From assembly GCA_002448395.1 (NCBI GenBank), contig DJXS01000112.1, positions 1 to 64,000 on the forward strand: 64,000 nucleotides of DNA, written 5' to 3'. The notes under the pieces are model-generated. The model was given only the letters and a program-made list of their open reading frames with translations. It was not told the DNA's origin and searched no databases. Shown piece by piece: positions 1 to 9,982 of the stretch (position 1 is the first letter of the stretch; each line of letters opens with the position of its first letter). The stretch is from Lachnospiraceae bacterium UBA6998 (GTDB taxonomy: Bacteria; Bacillota; Clostridia; Lachnospirales; Lachnospiraceae). The translations under genes were made by a program, and so were the position numbers.

Positions 1-784
1 CAAAAATATCTCTTCCCTGTTCCAGCGCCGAATCCACCGTGATCACAGTTCCCGATCTTCGTCTGGCTTCGATCACCAGCACCAGGTCCGCCAGCCCGCT
101 GATCAGTCTGTTGCGCCTTGGAAACAGCTTCGTCTGCGGCTTCGTTCCCGGCGGGTTTTCAGAGATCAGACCGCCCCTCTCTTTCAAAATATCGTAGAGC
201 TCCCCGTTTTCCTCCGGATATACCACATCGACGCCGCATCCAAGAACCGCATAAGAGCGTCCGCCCGCCTTTACCGCCGCTCTTCCCGCGATGCCGTCAA
301 CGCCCCTGGCCATCCCGCTCACCACCGAGATCCCGTTCAAAGCCAGCTTTTCCGCGAAAACTCTGGCCTGCTCCCTCCCGTAAGATGAGCAGTTCCTTGC
401 GCCTACTATTGCAACTGACGGCACATCATCCGGCGGAAGATCTCTGATGTAATAGATCCCGTACGGACAGTCCGGAATGCTCCTTAGTCTCTTAGGAAAG
501 AAGTCATCCTCTATGCTGACGAACCCTATTCCCCTCTTCCTGAGATTCTCTGCCTCCTCGAAAGGGTCCCTCTCCTGGGAGAAAAATATACTGAGCGCCT
601 TCCCGGTCGCGTCGCCCCTTCTCTTGAGTTTATCCACAAGACACTTGCTTATCTCATCATCCGTCATATGGTATACCTCTTCCGCGCAGCTCGCGGTTTC
701 CAAAAGAGTCTTTATCGTCAGATTCCCCACTCCTCTTATACTTGACAGCCACAGAGCATACGGGTTGATCGCTCTCTCTTTCAT
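1..784 (-). CDS. dprA: DNA processing protein DprA/Smf, partial (C-terminus beyond window edge)
   Basis: DprA loads RecA onto incoming single-stranded DNA during natural transformation. The 261 visible residues open with a helix-hairpin-helix-like segment and continue into the Rossmann-like DprA core: VAIVGARNCSSYG (about residues 127-139), VVSGMARGVDGIA, VLGCGVDVVYPEEN, RRNRLISGLADLVLVIEA and SGTVITVDSALEQGR. These match the family pattern closely; one motif reads AGRAAVKAGG where AHRGAL is commoner. The ATG at 784 overlaps the stop of the upstream comM-like gene (781-783) in an ATGA arrangement, so the two are translationally coupled. The 3' end lies left of base 1. Identification is secure. 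Confidence 0.93.
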   Translation of the reverse strand, partial: MKERAINPYALWLSSIRGVGNLTIKTLLETASCAEEVYHMTDDEISKCLVDKLKRRGDATGKALSIFFSQERDPFEEAENLRKRGIGFVSIEDDFFPKRLRSIPDCPYGIYYIRDLPPDDVPSVAIVGARNCSSYGREQARVFAEKLALNGISVVSGMARGVDGIAGRAAVKAGGRSYAVLGCGVDVVYPEENGELYDILKERGGLISENPPGTKPQTKLFPRRNRLISGLADLVLVIEARRRSGTVITVDSALEQGRDIF

Positions 785-2409
785 GACAGTTCCTCCTCCG
801 CTTTTTTTCTTTTGTTTGCCGGTACAATCTTTTTGTCTCTGCCAAATTCCCTTCCCGAGGATTTCTCGTCCTCGTTATACTCAGGCAGCCTGAACCCGAC
901 AGCCATCATCAGATCCCTCTCCAGGATCATTTCCCTCCCGTTCAGATCAGCTATAGTCCTCGCCATCTTCAGGCATTTGTGATAGGAGCGCACACTCATT
1001 CCCAACTGGTCATAAACGATCCGCATTTTCTCGGTAAGCAGAGAATTCAGCGGACAGAAATGCTCCACCGCATCCGGCGTCATATCCGAATTGTAGTGGA
1101 ACGGAGTACCAATAAAGCGGCGTTTCTGCCTCTCAATCGCCTCCATGACCCTGATCCGGACCGTTTCACTGCTCTCTGCGTGATCACCGCCCTGCAGTTC
1201 ACTCGAACCAACTCTTCCGACGTTTACTCTGAAGTCGATCCGGTCAATAAAAGGACCGCTGATCCTCTTCTGATACTTAAGCACTTCCTTAGGCGTGCAG
1301 GTACAGCGGTTCATATCCGGATAATATCCGCAGGGGCAGGGATTAGCTGCCGCCACAAGGAGCGGTCTCGCCGGATAGCGGTAGGCTCCTGTCAATCTTC
1401 TTATTATAATCTCCTGGTTCTCCAGCGGCTCCCGCAGAGAATTGAGTTCATTCGCTTTGTATTCCGAGATCTCGTCCAGAAACAGGACTCCGAGATGTGC
1501 CAGTGTGATAAGTCCGGGGGCAGGAATGTTTCCGCCTCCGATCAAAACAGCTCTTGTCACCGAGTGATGGGGCGACAGAAACGGCCGTTCCGTGATCAGC
1601 GCCGTGTCCTCCGGAAGAAGGCCGGCCGCGCTGTATATTTTTGTGATCTCCAGTGCCTCTTCCTTAGTCAGCGGCGGCATGATTCCCGGCAGGCATCTTG
1701 CAAGCATACTCTTCCCTGCCCCCGGCGGTCCGCTCATCAAAACATTGTGAAACCCTGCAGCCGCGATCTCCAGCACTTTTTTGGCCTGAATCTGACCATG
1801 CACCTGAGACAGATCCGGGTATCCCTTGTTTGAAGTCTGCCCGAGCAGCTGCTCAGCGTCCACTTCTGCCGGCGGGAGAAAACGATCCCTATCCTCCGGA
1901 GTTTTCTTCAGGTAATTGACCAATTCAGCCAATGTGCGAACGCCCACAACGCGGATCCCATGAACCAAAGCTCCTTCCTTGAGATTTCCATTAGGCACAA
2001 GGCAGGTGCTGATCCCATTGGCTTTCGCTTCCATTACAATAGAAAGAATTCCGTTCACAGGTCTTATCTCGCCGTTGAGCCCGAGCTCTCCCGCCACAAG
2101 CACATTGCTGACAGCCCCGTCCGGAATATAGCCAAGACAGACCAGCAGCCCGACACTCACCGGCAGGTCTACCACCATCCCTCTCTTGGGAATGCCTGCC
2201 GGCGACAGATTGACTGTGATCCTCTGCGGAGGCATATGAATCCCCAGATTCTTAAGTGCGACGCGCACACGCTCGCCGGCCTCCCTCATCTCGCCGCTCA
2301 TAAAGCCTACCATATTAAATGATGGCAGTCCGTTGGAAATATCGGTCTCGACCCGCATCAGATAACTGTCGATCCCGTGGACTGCGCCTGTAATAATACT
2401 GCTGTACAT
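781..2409 (-). CDS. comM: YifB/ComM family Mg-chelatase-like AAA+ ATPase
   Basis: The 542-residue protein has an N-terminal Lon-like domain (GLPSFNMVGF, the SPAGIPKRG region) and an AAA+ module with Walker A GPPGAGKS near residue 225, a Walker B-like VLFLDEI, and the ANPCPCGYY cysteine segment typical of YifB. The C-terminal Mg-chelatase domain ends in RSYHKCLKMARTIADL. ComM in Gram-negative bacteria is a helicase aiding branch migration of transforming DNA; the role in Clostridia is inferred. An upstream in-frame start exists, but the ATG at 2409 follows GGGAGGTGG and begins at the family's conserved start region (MYSSIITGAVHGID). It is cotranscribed with dprA. Confidence 0.9.
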   Translation of the reverse strand: MYSSIITGAVHGIDSYLMRVETDISNGLPSFNMVGFMSGEMREAGERVRVALKNLGIHMPPQRITVNLSPAGIPKRGMVVDLPVSVGLLVCLGYIPDGAVSNVLVAGELGLNGEIRPVNGILSIVMEAKANGISTCLVPNGNLKEGALVHGIRVVGVRTLAELVNYLKKTPEDRDRFLPPAEVDAEQLLGQTSNKGYPDLSQVHGQIQAKKVLEIAAAGFHNVLMSGPPGAGKSMLARCLPGIMPPLTKEEALEITKIYSAAGLLPEDTALITERPFLSPHHSVTRAVLIGGGNIPAPGLITLAHLGVLFLDEISEYKANELNSLREPLENQEIIIRRLTGAYRYPARPLLVAAANPCPCGYYPDMNRCTCTPKEVLKYQKRISGPFIDRIDFRVNVGRVGSSELQGGDHAESSETVRIRVMEAIERQKRRFIGTPFHYNSDMTPDAVEHFCPLNSLLTEKMRIVYDQLGMSVRSYHKCLKMARTIADLNGREMILERDLMMAVGFRLPEYNEDEKSSGREFGRDKKIVPANKRKKAEEELS

Positions 2410-2605
2410 GCCACCTCCCAAATACAATATTGTCCTGCAACTGCTGTTATGAAATTTTGTTTCTTGAGGATTTTTTCCGGAACCGGAAAGAAAGCTCAGA
2501 TGTGTTTGATCCAAATCCCATAAGAACGATCGGGATCCGTAAGATAAGGCAATTATAGAAATCAGGCCTCAGGCCGTTCAAGAACTAAATCTGTTATTTT
2601 TCAAA

Positions 2606-2634
2606 TTTTTAGGCCAGTTCTTTGTTTTTGTCAA
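2606..2634 (-). promoter_or_regulatory. Candidate sigma-A promoter for comM-dprA
   Basis: On the minus strand a perfect TTGACA (2634-2629) is followed after 17 bases by TAAAAA (2611-2606). The start codon of the comM-like gene is about 200 bases downstream. The -35 box overlaps one copy of the recurrent TATTTTGNC motif (2630-2638). The rest of the 345-base gap between 2410 and 2754 is AT-rich and shows no gene. Confidence 0.5.
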
Positions 2635-2728
2635 AATATCGCTCTTTTCAATTCGCTTTTCTGCCAAATAATCCTAATATCTCCTGTTTTTTAAACCTTT
2701 TTCAGCGGATTTTCCGCCGGCGAACGAC

Positions 2729-2755
2729 AAAAAAGCCGGGGGCTCCCCGGCTTTT
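2729..2755 (-). terminator. Rho-independent terminator after hemW
   Basis: A GC-rich stem (2735-2741 pairing with 2745-2751, extended by A-T pairs on both sides) has a three-base loop and is followed on the minus strand by six T residues (2734-2729). It starts directly at the hemW stop codon. Confidence 0.85.
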
Positions 2756-3948
2756 CATAAAAGATAGTCTGCCATAACATAGTTGGCCACATCCAGTCCG
2801 TATTCTGTCAGTGAAATCCTGTGATCAGGAGTCCGGCAGATCACATTCTGCTGCAGATGTCTGTGCAGCACGCTTCCGAAAACATCTTCCGGATTCACTC
2901 CAAAGCGTCTTTCAAATTCCGGCTCGGAGACGCCGTCAGTCATACGAAGACCCAGGAACATGAATTCCTCCATGCGCTCCTTCTTAGTAAGCTTTTGCCT
3001 TTCACGCCGCATTGTCTCTGCAGAATTATGATCGTTCATGTTCATAACGGCTTTCCGGTACTCATCCATTTCATCCGGATTTTTAAACCGCTCGCCATCA
3101 AGATAGGAAGACGCTCCAAGTCCCAGTCCAAGATATTCGTGTCCGGTCCAGTAGCCGCAGTTGTGCATGCACTCATATCCCTCTTTGGCGTAGTTCGAGA
3201 TCTCGTAGCGCCGGTATCCCTTCGAAGCCAGAAACTGCTTTGTAAAGTGATACATTCTGCGGTCTTCTTCCTCCGAAGGAAGATCAGGCAGCTTTCCGGC
3301 ATCCAACAATGAGGCAAGAGGCGTCCCCTCCTCGATGATCAGACTGTATGCAGAGATGTGCTCAGGTCCGAGCGACACCGCTGCTTCAAGCGTGTGAGAC
3401 CAGGTTTCAATGTTTTGGCCGGGGAGTGCCGACATCAGGTCCAGATTGATGTTGTCGAATCCGGCTTCACGCGCGGCAAAAAAAGTCTCCCGCGCTTCTG
3501 CAGCGGTGTGGATCCGGCCCAGAAGGCGCAGCTCCGAGTCGTCAAAAGACTGCACGCCTATGGAAAGTCTTCCTATACCGGCGGCTCTAAAGCCGCGTAG
3601 TTTCTCCGGATCAACTGTGCCGGGGTTCGCTTCCATGCTGATCTCTGCGTCCGGCAGGACATGATAACAGCTGCGGATCGTATCCATCACGCGGGCTGCC
3701 TGGGCGGGCGACATCAGAGAGGGCGTTCCTCCCCCGATAAAAACCGTGTCCACAGCCGCAGTGTTTTCAGCAGGCGCATTGATTTCATGGGCCCGCAGTT
3801 CAATCTCGCGGCACAGCAGATCAATATACTCTTTTCTCGTCTCTTCGCCGGCCGGTCCCGACAGAAAATCACAGTACCTGCACTTTCTCTCGCAAAAGGG
3901 AAAGTGCAGGTACAGGGAGACCGGTCCGCTGCGGATGTGTTCACTCAT
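2755..3948 (-). CDS. hemW: Radical SAM heme chaperone HemW
   Basis: HemW (397 residues) is related to oxygen-independent coproporphyrinogen oxidase, but is regarded as a heme-binding chaperone and not as an oxidase. The N-terminus has LYLHFPFCERKCRYC, containing the CX3CX2C motif for the 4Fe-4S cluster, followed by FIGGGTPSLMSP and the SAM-binding SIGVQSF. A C-terminal HemN-type domain closes the protein. Length is normal. It begins 15 bases after the lepA stop, and the lepA-hemW order is common in Firmicutes. The ribosome binding site is weak, so translation may depend on coupling to lepA. Confidence 0.92.
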   Translation of the reverse strand: MSEHIRSGPVSLYLHFPFCERKCRYCDFLSGPAGEETRKEYIDLLCREIELRAHEINAPAENTAAVDTVFIGGGTPSLMSPAQAARVMDTIRSCYHVLPDAEISMEANPGTVDPEKLRGFRAAGIGRLSIGVQSFDDSELRLLGRIHTAAEARETFFAAREAGFDNINLDLMSALPGQNIETWSHTLEAAVSLGPEHISAYSLIIEEGTPLASLLDAGKLPDLPSEEEDRRMYHFTKQFLASKGYRRYEISNYAKEGYECMHNCGYWTGHEYLGLGLGASSYLDGERFKNPDEMDEYRKAVMNMNDHNSAETMRRERQKLTKKERMEEFMFLGLRMTDGVSEPEFERRFGVNPEDVFGSVLHRHLQQNVICRTPDHRISLTEYGLDVANYVMADYLL

Positions 3949-3963
3949 ACCGCACCCGTCCTG

Positions 3964-5793
3964 TTAATTTCCGGCATCAAGTTTCAATACGTTCATGAAT
4001 GCTTCCTTCGGGATCTCTACGTTTCCGACGATCTGCATTCTCTTCTTGCCTTCCTTCTGCTTCTCCAGCAGCTTCTTCTTTCGGGAAATATCGCCGCCGT
4101 AGCACTTGGCAAGAACGTCCTTGCGCAGCTGTCTGACAGTCTCGCGGGCGATAATTCGTCCGCCGACCGCCGCCTGGATCGGCACATCGAAGAGCTGCCT
4201 CGGGATCTCTTCCTTGAGTTTTTCGCACATCTTGCGTCCGCGCTCGTAAGCGCCCGCAGCGTGAACGATGAAGGAGAGAGCGTCAACAGGTTCCTTGTTC
4301 ACAAGGATATCCATCTTGACCAGCTCGCTCGTCTCGTATCCCTTGAGGTCGTAGTCGAAGGAGGCGTATCCTCTTGACCTGGACTTGAGGGCATCGAAGA
4401 AATCATAGATGATCTCGTTGAGGGGCAGCTCGTATTTGAGCACCGCGCGGGTCGCTTCTATGTACTCGGTGTCCAGATAGCGGCCGCGCCTCTCCTGGCA
4501 GAGCTGCATGATAGGCCCGATAAACTCCGTGGTCACCATGATTTCGGCGCTCACGATGGGCTCTTCCATGTGCTCTATTTTGGCAGGATCGGGCAGGTTG
4601 GAGGGATTGGTCAGTTCGATCATCGTGCCGTCCGTCTTATAGACCTTGTAGACAACGCCGGGCGCTGTGGAGATCAGGTCCAGATCGTACTCTCTCTCCA
4701 GGCGCTCCAGAATGACTTCCATGTGAAGCAGTCCCAGAAATCCGCAGCGGAAGCCGAAGCCGAGGGCCAGAGACGTCTCCGGTTCAAAAAACAGAGAGGC
4801 GTCGTTGAGCTGCAATTTCTCCAGCGCATCGCGAAGATCCGGATATTTGGCGCTGTCCGCCGGATAGAGGCCGCAGTATACCATAGGCTGCGCTCTCTTG
4901 TAACCGGGAAGGGGCTCCGCACAGGGGCGCGTGTGCTCTGTGACAGTATCGCCGACCCGTGCATCTTTGATGTTCTTAATGGAAGCTGTGAAGTAGCCGA
5001 CCTGTCCCGCCGCCAGCTCCTCGCAGGGAATGAACTGGCCGGGGCCGAAATATCCCACTTCCACGACTTCGACGACCGCGCCGGTCGCCATCATGCGCAC
5101 CTGCATGCCCTTTTTGATCACGCCGTCCCGGATCCTGCAGAATACGATGACGCCGCGGTAAGAATCATAGAGAGAGTCGAAGATAAGAGCCTTGAGCGGC
5201 TCCTCGGCGTTTCCCTCGGGCGCAGGGATCTTTTCCACCACTGCTTCCAGCACATCCTCAATGCCGATTCCCTGTTTTGCCGAGATCAGAGGAGCGTCCT
5301 CAGCCTCAATGCCGATGACATCCTCGATCTCATGCCGCACCTCTTCAGGCATTGCGCTGGGGAGGTCGATCTTGTTGATCACGGGGAATACGTCCAGGTC
5401 GTGCTCCAGCGCCAGATAGACATTGGCCAGCGTCTGGGCCTGAATTCCCTGGGTCGCGTCCACCACAAGGATCGCGCCGTCGCAGGCCGCCAGCGAGCGG
5501 CTGACCTCATAGTTGAAGTCTACGTGGCCGGGCGTATCGATCAGGTTGAAGATGTACTCCACGCCGTCCTTTGCCTTATAGACAAGACGCACCGCCTGGC
5601 TCTTGATCGTGATGCCGCGCTCGCGCTCCAGTTCCATATTGTCCAGGACCTGGTCCTGCATCTCGCGGCTTGTCAAAAGCCCTGTCCTCTCAATCATGCG
5701 GTCCGCCAGGGTGGATTTGCCATGATCGATATGGGCCACGATGCAGAAATTTCTGGTCCTCTCCCGGATATTGTCGTAGTGATTTGATGCCAT
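3964..5793 (-). CDS. lepA: Elongation factor 4 (LepA), ribosome-associated GTPase
   Basis: The 609-residue protein has all GTPase motifs: [13 protein letters not shown] (G1), [10 protein letters not shown] (G2 region), DTPGHVDF (G3), NKIDLPSA (G4) and SAKQGIG (G5). EF-G-like domains II, III and V follow, then the LepA-specific C-terminal domain ([22 protein letters not shown]). LepA acts on the ribosome during initiation or elongation under stress. It lies 39 bases downstream of the large lipoprotein gene with only a small four-pair hairpin between, so read-through from the transport operon is possible. The ribosome binding site is AAAGGA. Confidence 0.96.
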   Translation of the reverse strand: MASNHYDNIRERTRNFCIVAHIDHGKSTLADRMIERTGLLTSREMQDQVLDNMELERERGITIKSQAVRLVYKAKDGVEYIFNLIDTPGHVDFNYEVSRSLAACDGAILVVDATQGIQAQTLANVYLALEHDLDVFPVINKIDLPSAMPEEVRHEIEDVIGIEAEDAPLISAKQGIGIEDVLEAVVEKIPAPEGNAEEPLKALIFDSLYDSYRGVIVFCRIRDGVIKKGMQVRMMATGAVVEVVEVGYFGPGQFIPCEELAAGQVGYFTASIKNIKDARVGDTVTEHTRPCAEPLPGYKRAQPMVYCGLYPADSAKYPDLRDALEKLQLNDASLFFEPETSLALGFGFRCGFLGLLHMEVILERLEREYDLDLISTAPGVVYKVYKTDGTMIELTNPSNLPDPAKIEHMEEPIVSAEIMVTTEFIGPIMQLCQERRGRYLDTEYIEATRAVLKYELPLNEIIYDFFDALKSRSRGYASFDYDLKGYETSELVKMDILVNKEPVDALSFIVHAAGAYERGRKMCEKLKEEIPRQLFDVPIQAAVGGRIIARETVRQLRKDVLAKCYGGDISRKKKLLEKQKEGKKRMQIVGNVEIPKEAFMNVLKLDAGN

Positions 5794-5832
5794 ATATGTA
5801 ATGCTGTCCTTTCTTAGGCCGCCCTTCGGGGC

Positions 5833-8514
5833 TCAGCTGTTCTCGTTGATATAGATCTGGACTCTGCTCTGGATGACTCCGGCGACATCCCTCGCGCTCT
5901 TTTGTCCCTCGAAGAAGGCTGCCGCCTCCTCGACAATGATATTCTCGACGCTTCTGTCAAAATATGCCTTGCTGCTCAGTCCCCTGAGGAAAGCATAGAT
6001 CTGGTCGACTTCGGAGTCAGAGATCCTCGGCAGTTCCACATTCTCGCCGCCGATGTTCATGATGATGTGGTCCTCAACCTTCTGTCCGTTCTCGTCCGTG
6101 TAGTAGATGGGCTCCATTGCCTTGTTGGCGAGCTGGTCCAGCGCGTTGATGCTGACCGGCCAGTACATCTCGATGGAATTCTGATAGTCGTCGAGAAGGA
6201 AGCGGCGCACGAAGCTCCAGCAGGCGTCCTTCTGATCAGAAGCTGCGTTGACTGCGATCTCCAGCTGCGGGGAGATCGATGCTGTGCCCGGTGTCTGGGA
6301 CGGGAAGCCCGCCATGGTGATCTCTGTGCCGAAGTAGCCGTAACGGAGATTGACGTACTCGTCAAAGGTTCCGACGGACTCCCTTGCGAACAGAGCCTTT
6401 CCGTTTCTGTAGAACGCCGTTGTGTCCTCCTGCATGCCTGCCTCGTCTATTTTGGCAGGGAACTGGCTGATGAATTCCAGCAAACGGATAAACTCGGGCG
6501 AATCGAACTTACACTCGGATTTGTCCCAGTCAATGAACTGGTCTCCGCACAGTTCCAGAGCCTGATAGAGTATATCTTCTCTGCTGGAAAGGCCAAACAT
6601 TCTGCCCGGAGCGACTCCTTTAGAGGCAGCGAGCTGATCGGCAAAATCCAGAGTGAAGCCGGAACCGTCGCCGATATCCTCGGTCTTGCCGACAATGGTA
6701 TTTACATAGAAAGAAGGAATGACCGCGTATGCTTTTCCGTCGCTCTTAAAGGCGTCAAAGACATTCGTCAGGTACTCTTTCCCGGAGATCTCCTCGTCGC
6801 TTTCCATATAAGAAGTCAGATCCTCGAAGACACCCTTGCTGATATAACTGCTGATGGGCATTATCGGGGAAAGTACCAGCACGTCCGGAGCGCTGCCGGA
6901 TGCGATATCCGTGTTCAGCTTTGTCAGGCCCTCAGATCCTGTCTCCCCGTCATACTGGGAGTAATCCACAATGCTGATCCTGACATCCTGATTCGATTTA
7001 TTAAAAGCAAATACCTGCTTGCGGACCTCATAGTCAAGGTAATAGCTGCCGAGCGTGATCGTTTTGCGGCTGGCGACAACTTCGGGATCCACTTTTGACA
7101 GGATCTCCACCACACTCTTGCCGGCCAGGTCAGCGACGACTGCCGCAAGTTTTCCGTCCTCCATCTCCGCAAGGCCGGTAACCGCCGTGACATCCATGTC
7201 CGAATCCACATAGTCGATGATCTTGACAATGCCGGAGCCGTCCAGATTCATTCCATAGATCGCAGTCGCGCCCGCCATATACAGCTGCCATGTCTTGCCG
7301 GGGAAAACAAATGACATCCCCGCTTCCGAAGGAACCGGATAACTGTCTCCCAATTTGCCGGTCTCCATGTCGATCACGGTTATCTGCTCGCCGGTGCCTC
7401 CGTATGTGATGGTCACAACCGTGCCGTCCTCGAGCACATAAGGTGTGATGCTCTTTAATTGGTCATCGGTGCTCACTGTCTTTATAAATGATCCGTCCGC
7501 AGCGCTGTAAAGGTCAAGGCCCATGGAAGTGCTCACTAAAAGGCCGTCCTTACTGTATGCAACACTGTTGACAAAATAGTCCATTTCGCCGTTTTCCGGG
7601 ATCCGGGCAGGCATTGTCCAGATTTCCTGGCCGTCAGGCGCAATACAGGAGAGGACATACACAGGCTCTCCGCTCTGGGCGGCAGATGCCGGATCGACTT
7701 CCACTGCTTCCGAAACGATCAGTTCCTCTTCGTCGTATGCGTCATCTTCACCCTTGAACTCATCTGCGGGGGATGTGATCCCGTTCGTTGCTTCTTCCTG
7801 AAGCGCAGGGTCATTGGCGGGAGAATCACCGCCTTCTGTATAAAACTCCACGACCTGGTCTTTGCCTTCTGCGGAGGGGCCTTCTTCCGCTGCTCCTGCC
7901 GGCCCTTCTTCCACTGCCCCGGCAGGGCCTTCTTCCACTGCTTCCGCAGGGCTTTCTTCCGCTGCTTCCGCCGGACCTTCTTCCGCCGCTCCGGCAGGAC
8001 CTTCTTCCGCTGCCCCGGCAGGACCTTCTTCCACTGCCCCGGCAGGGCCCTCTTCGCTTCCGGGACCATTCTGCCCGCCGTCCCCGGGGGTAAACCCTAT
8101 TGAGTCGCTGCTATAGGAAACTTTTGCGACATAGTAATTGCCGTCAGAGCCAATATTCATAGCGAGCACATCCTGCATACCGCCGCCGATCAGCAGGCTG
8201 TACTGCAGGTCTGAGCCGTCCGGAGCAAAATTCACCAGCGCGTGGGTCCCCGAATCGGTCATGCCGTAGGAATAGCCGGCGGCATAGATCCTGCCGTCTT
8301 TGTACATCAGGCTGTCCATGTTGAAATCAGCGAGAAATCCGTCATTATCCTGCAGTTCGACAGGCTGGGCGCTGTAGACATAGTCACCGGACGCTGCAGT
8401 CTGCGTGACTGCGCCAGGTTCTTTCTTGTCATTTCCTCCCTTACCGCATGCCGCCATGGTCAGAGCCAGCACTGCCGCCATCACCACGCTGATCATCCTG
8501 GTATTTCGTTTCAT
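5833..8514 (-). CDS. Large lipoprotein: N-terminal propeller-like region plus C-terminal ABC solute-binding domain
   Basis: The 893-residue lipoprotein has a signal peptide ending in lipobox LTMAAC. The N-terminal half (about residues 40-480) has short beta-rich repeats like those of beta-propeller sensors. It is interrupted near residues 154-217 by eight copies of an octapeptide close to EEGPAGAA. The C-terminal half (from about residue 490) resembles family 1 solute-binding proteins: SDGKAYAVIPSFYVNTIVG, TDIASGSAPDVLVLSP, FISQFPAKIDEA. The start at 8514 is chosen for the signal peptide and AAAGGCGG site; a longer frame runs upstream inside the preceding gene. It overlaps that gene's 3' end by 74 bases. 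It probably delivers an unknown solute to the permeases encoded upstream. Confidence 0.85.
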   Translation of the reverse strand: MKRNTRMISVVMAAVLALTMAACGKGGNDKKEPGAVTQTAASGDYVYSAQPVELQDNDGFLADFNMDSLMYKDGRIYAAGYSYGMTDSGTHALVNFAPDGSDLQYSLLIGGGMQDVLAMNIGSDGNYYVAKVSYSSDSIGFTPGDGGQNGPGSEEGPAGAVEEGPAGAAEEGPAGAAEEGPAEAAEESPAEAVEEGPAGAVEEGPAGAAEEGPSAEGKDQVVEFYTEGGDSPANDPALQEEATNGITSPADEFKGEDDAYDEEELIVSEAVEVDPASAAQSGEPVYVLSCIAPDGQEIWTMPARIPENGEMDYFVNSVAYSKDGLLVSTSMGLDLYSAADGSFIKTVSTDDQLKSITPYVLEDGTVVTITYGGTGEQITVIDMETGKLGDSYPVPSEAGMSFVFPGKTWQLYMAGATAIYGMNLDGSGIVKIIDYVDSDMDVTAVTGLAEMEDGKLAAVVADLAGKSVVEILSKVDPEVVASRKTITLGSYYLDYEVRKQVFAFNKSNQDVRISIVDYSQYDGETGSEGLTKLNTDIASGSAPDVLVLSPIMPISSYISKGVFEDLTSYMESDEEISGKEYLTNVFDAFKSDGKAYAVIPSFYVNTIVGKTEDIGDGSGFTLDFADQLAASKGVAPGRMFGLSSREDILYQALELCGDQFIDWDKSECKFDSPEFIRLLEFISQFPAKIDEAGMQEDTTAFYRNGKALFARESVGTFDEYVNLRYGYFGTEITMAGFPSQTPGTASISPQLEIAVNAASDQKDACWSFVRRFLLDDYQNSIEMYWPVSINALDQLANKAMEPIYYTDENGQKVEDHIIMNIGGENVELPRISDSEVDQIYAFLRGLSSKAYFDRSVENIIVEEAAAFFEGQKSARDVAGVIQSRVQIYINENS
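7864..8055 (-). repeat. In-frame 24-bp tandem repeat (8 copies)
   Basis: Eight consecutive 24-base units encode eight-residue blocks of the type EEGPAGAV/EEGPAGAA. Codon choice varies between blocks (GGC/GGT/GGG, GCG/GCA), so the array is not a recent expansion. The block is acidic, rich in Pro, Gly and Ala, and likely unstructured. Confidence 0.95.
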
Positions 8515-9982
8515 ACTGTACCGCCTTTCTGTTATCCCTGATCGTTTCAAAAGGAGTGAGTCCCTTGTCTTCCAGCATACCCTTTTCCGGGCTGCCGTCC
8601 CCGGGCTCGCGGCCCGCTTTCTGAGGCGCTTCAGTTTTTTCTTCTGAAGACGCGTCATCTTCCGGATCCTTTTCTCTTTCCCTGTAATACTCCGGATATT
8701 TCTTTTTGGACTGTCTTTCGTAGACACTGTCCTGAAGATTCCGCACACTTCCCGCAAGAGTCCAGCTTTTGTTCCTGTACCAGTGGATCAGCATCCACAA
8801 CAGCAGCAGGATCGTCAAAGCGATCAGAATGCACTCCAAAAGGAAGAGCGCCGCGAAGATCGTCTCCCATCCCAGGGCCACATTCTCCCAGTAGGGATAC
8901 CTGACTGCCCTGGTGCGCATCCCCAGAAGGGCAAAATTCCGGATATCCTTATAAAGATTGGGAATCCTGTAGCGATTGGTATTATCCACCACGATCACCC
9001 CGGAATCCTCGCCAAACGCTTTTTTGACTGCTGAAGCCGCATATCCTTCGACCGGATCGGGCATCACGATCTCATAGGTCGTGATCATTCCCGTATCTTT
9101 GTAGTGAGTGTTGCCGGTCCCCACATTTTCCATGTTCTGTGTGCTGTCGGTGACGCTTCCCTGTGCATCTCCGCTGCCGGCAGGAGGGTCGGATGACTGC
9201 GAGCCCGAAGACTGCGTATCCGCCGGCGCCTCAGAGGCCTGTGCCAAAACCCGGACTCCGGCCGGACTGGACGCTGTAGCAGGCATCCCTTGTGCGCTGC
9301 CGTCAGATCCGCTTCCGGAACCGCCGTATTTAAGAAGCGTCTTATATTGGACAAAGACCACATAGTCGGAGAGGCCGCCATCTTTATACAGGCTCCCCTC
9401 TCCTTTTTTGTAGACGCCCGAAATGCGAAGATGCATATCCTGAACCCGGACCGTCCTTCCCTCTACGTCAAAAGAGCCGAACAGTTTCCAGGCAGTTTCC
9501 TCATCGAGAAGGATCTCATCCTGCATCACGGAGTCAGGCAGATAGTAAGAACCCGCTGACAGTTTGAGCGGATGGAAGGTGAAAAAAGCGCCTCCGGTCC
9601 CCACTGCTTCGACGGCTACCGTCCTGCTTCCCGCAGCCAGGTTTAGCTTTCCGATCCCGCTGTAGCAATCCTGCCACAGCTTCGAGTCCTTGCCCTCCGA
9701 AGTCTTTTTGATCGAATCCTGGGCAAGAGTCGTATTGATCTTGTATTCCAGGTCCTTGATATTCTCTTCCATAAGCGCTTCTTCCCGGGGAAGAAAGGCG
9801 CTTACCTGAGCGCAGCTCTCCGGGGCGCCCCATCTGGAGGCCTCCCTCTGGTCCTCAAATCCCAGCGCTTTCATTTCCCGGAATCCGTGGATCCCCGCGG
9901 CCGCAATGAGCCACAGGACGCAGACTTTCATTGCGGTCTTTTTCCAGGGAGTTATCCCGCGCTTTTTCCTCTTAGCGGTCAC
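8441..9982 (-). CDS. MacB periplasmic core-like membrane protein lacking the FtsX permease segment
   Basis: The 513-residue protein has one N-terminal membrane helix (KVCVLWLIAAAGIHGF, about residues 19-34) and a large extracellular domain. That domain has MacB-core features: GSYYLPDSVMQDEILLDEETAWKLFG is typical of ABC lipoprotein exporters and MacB. A Ser/Gly/Pro-rich insert lies near residues 225-290. A single C-terminal helix (FAALFLLECILIALTILLLLW) and a charged cytoplasmic tail follow. The three extra helices of a normal MacB/FtsX permease are absent, so it is unlikely to be a transporter alone. Its start overlaps the stop of the adaptor gene (9979-9982, ATGA). It is probably an accessory part of the neighbouring ABC system. 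Confidence 0.65.
   Translation of the reverse strand: MTAKRKKRGITPWKKTAMKVCVLWLIAAAGIHGFREMKALGFEDQREASRWGAPESCAQVSAFLPREEALMEENIKDLEYKINTTLAQDSIKKTSEGKDSKLWQDCYSGIGKLNLAAGSRTVAVEAVGTGGAFFTFHPLKLSAGSYYLPDSVMQDEILLDEETAWKLFGSFDVEGRTVRVQDMHLRISGVYKKGEGSLYKDGGLSDYVVFVQYKTLLKYGGSGSGSDGSAQGMPATASSPAGVRVLAQASEAPADTQSSGSQSSDPPAGSGDAQGSVTDSTQNMENVGTGNTHYKDTGMITTYEIVMPDPVEGYAASAVKKAFGEDSGVIVVDNTNRYRIPNLYKDIRNFALLGMRTRAVRYPYWENVALGWETIFAALFLLECILIALTILLLLWMLIHWYRNKSWTLAGSVRNLQDSVYERQSKKKYPEYYREREKDPEDDASSEEKTEAPQKAGREPGDGSPEKGMLEDKGLTPFETIRDNRKAVQYETKYQDDQRGDGGSAGSDHGGMR

Noticed and set aside
4570-5787. Plus-strand open frame (405 codons) opposite lepA
   Set aside because: Antisense shadow of lepA; His/Arg/Asp-rich sequence typical of reverse-strand translation.
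7788-8116. Plus-strand frames rich in Pro/Ala/Ser opposite the octapeptide array
   Set aside because: They are created by the 24-base tandem repeat of the lipoprotein gene.
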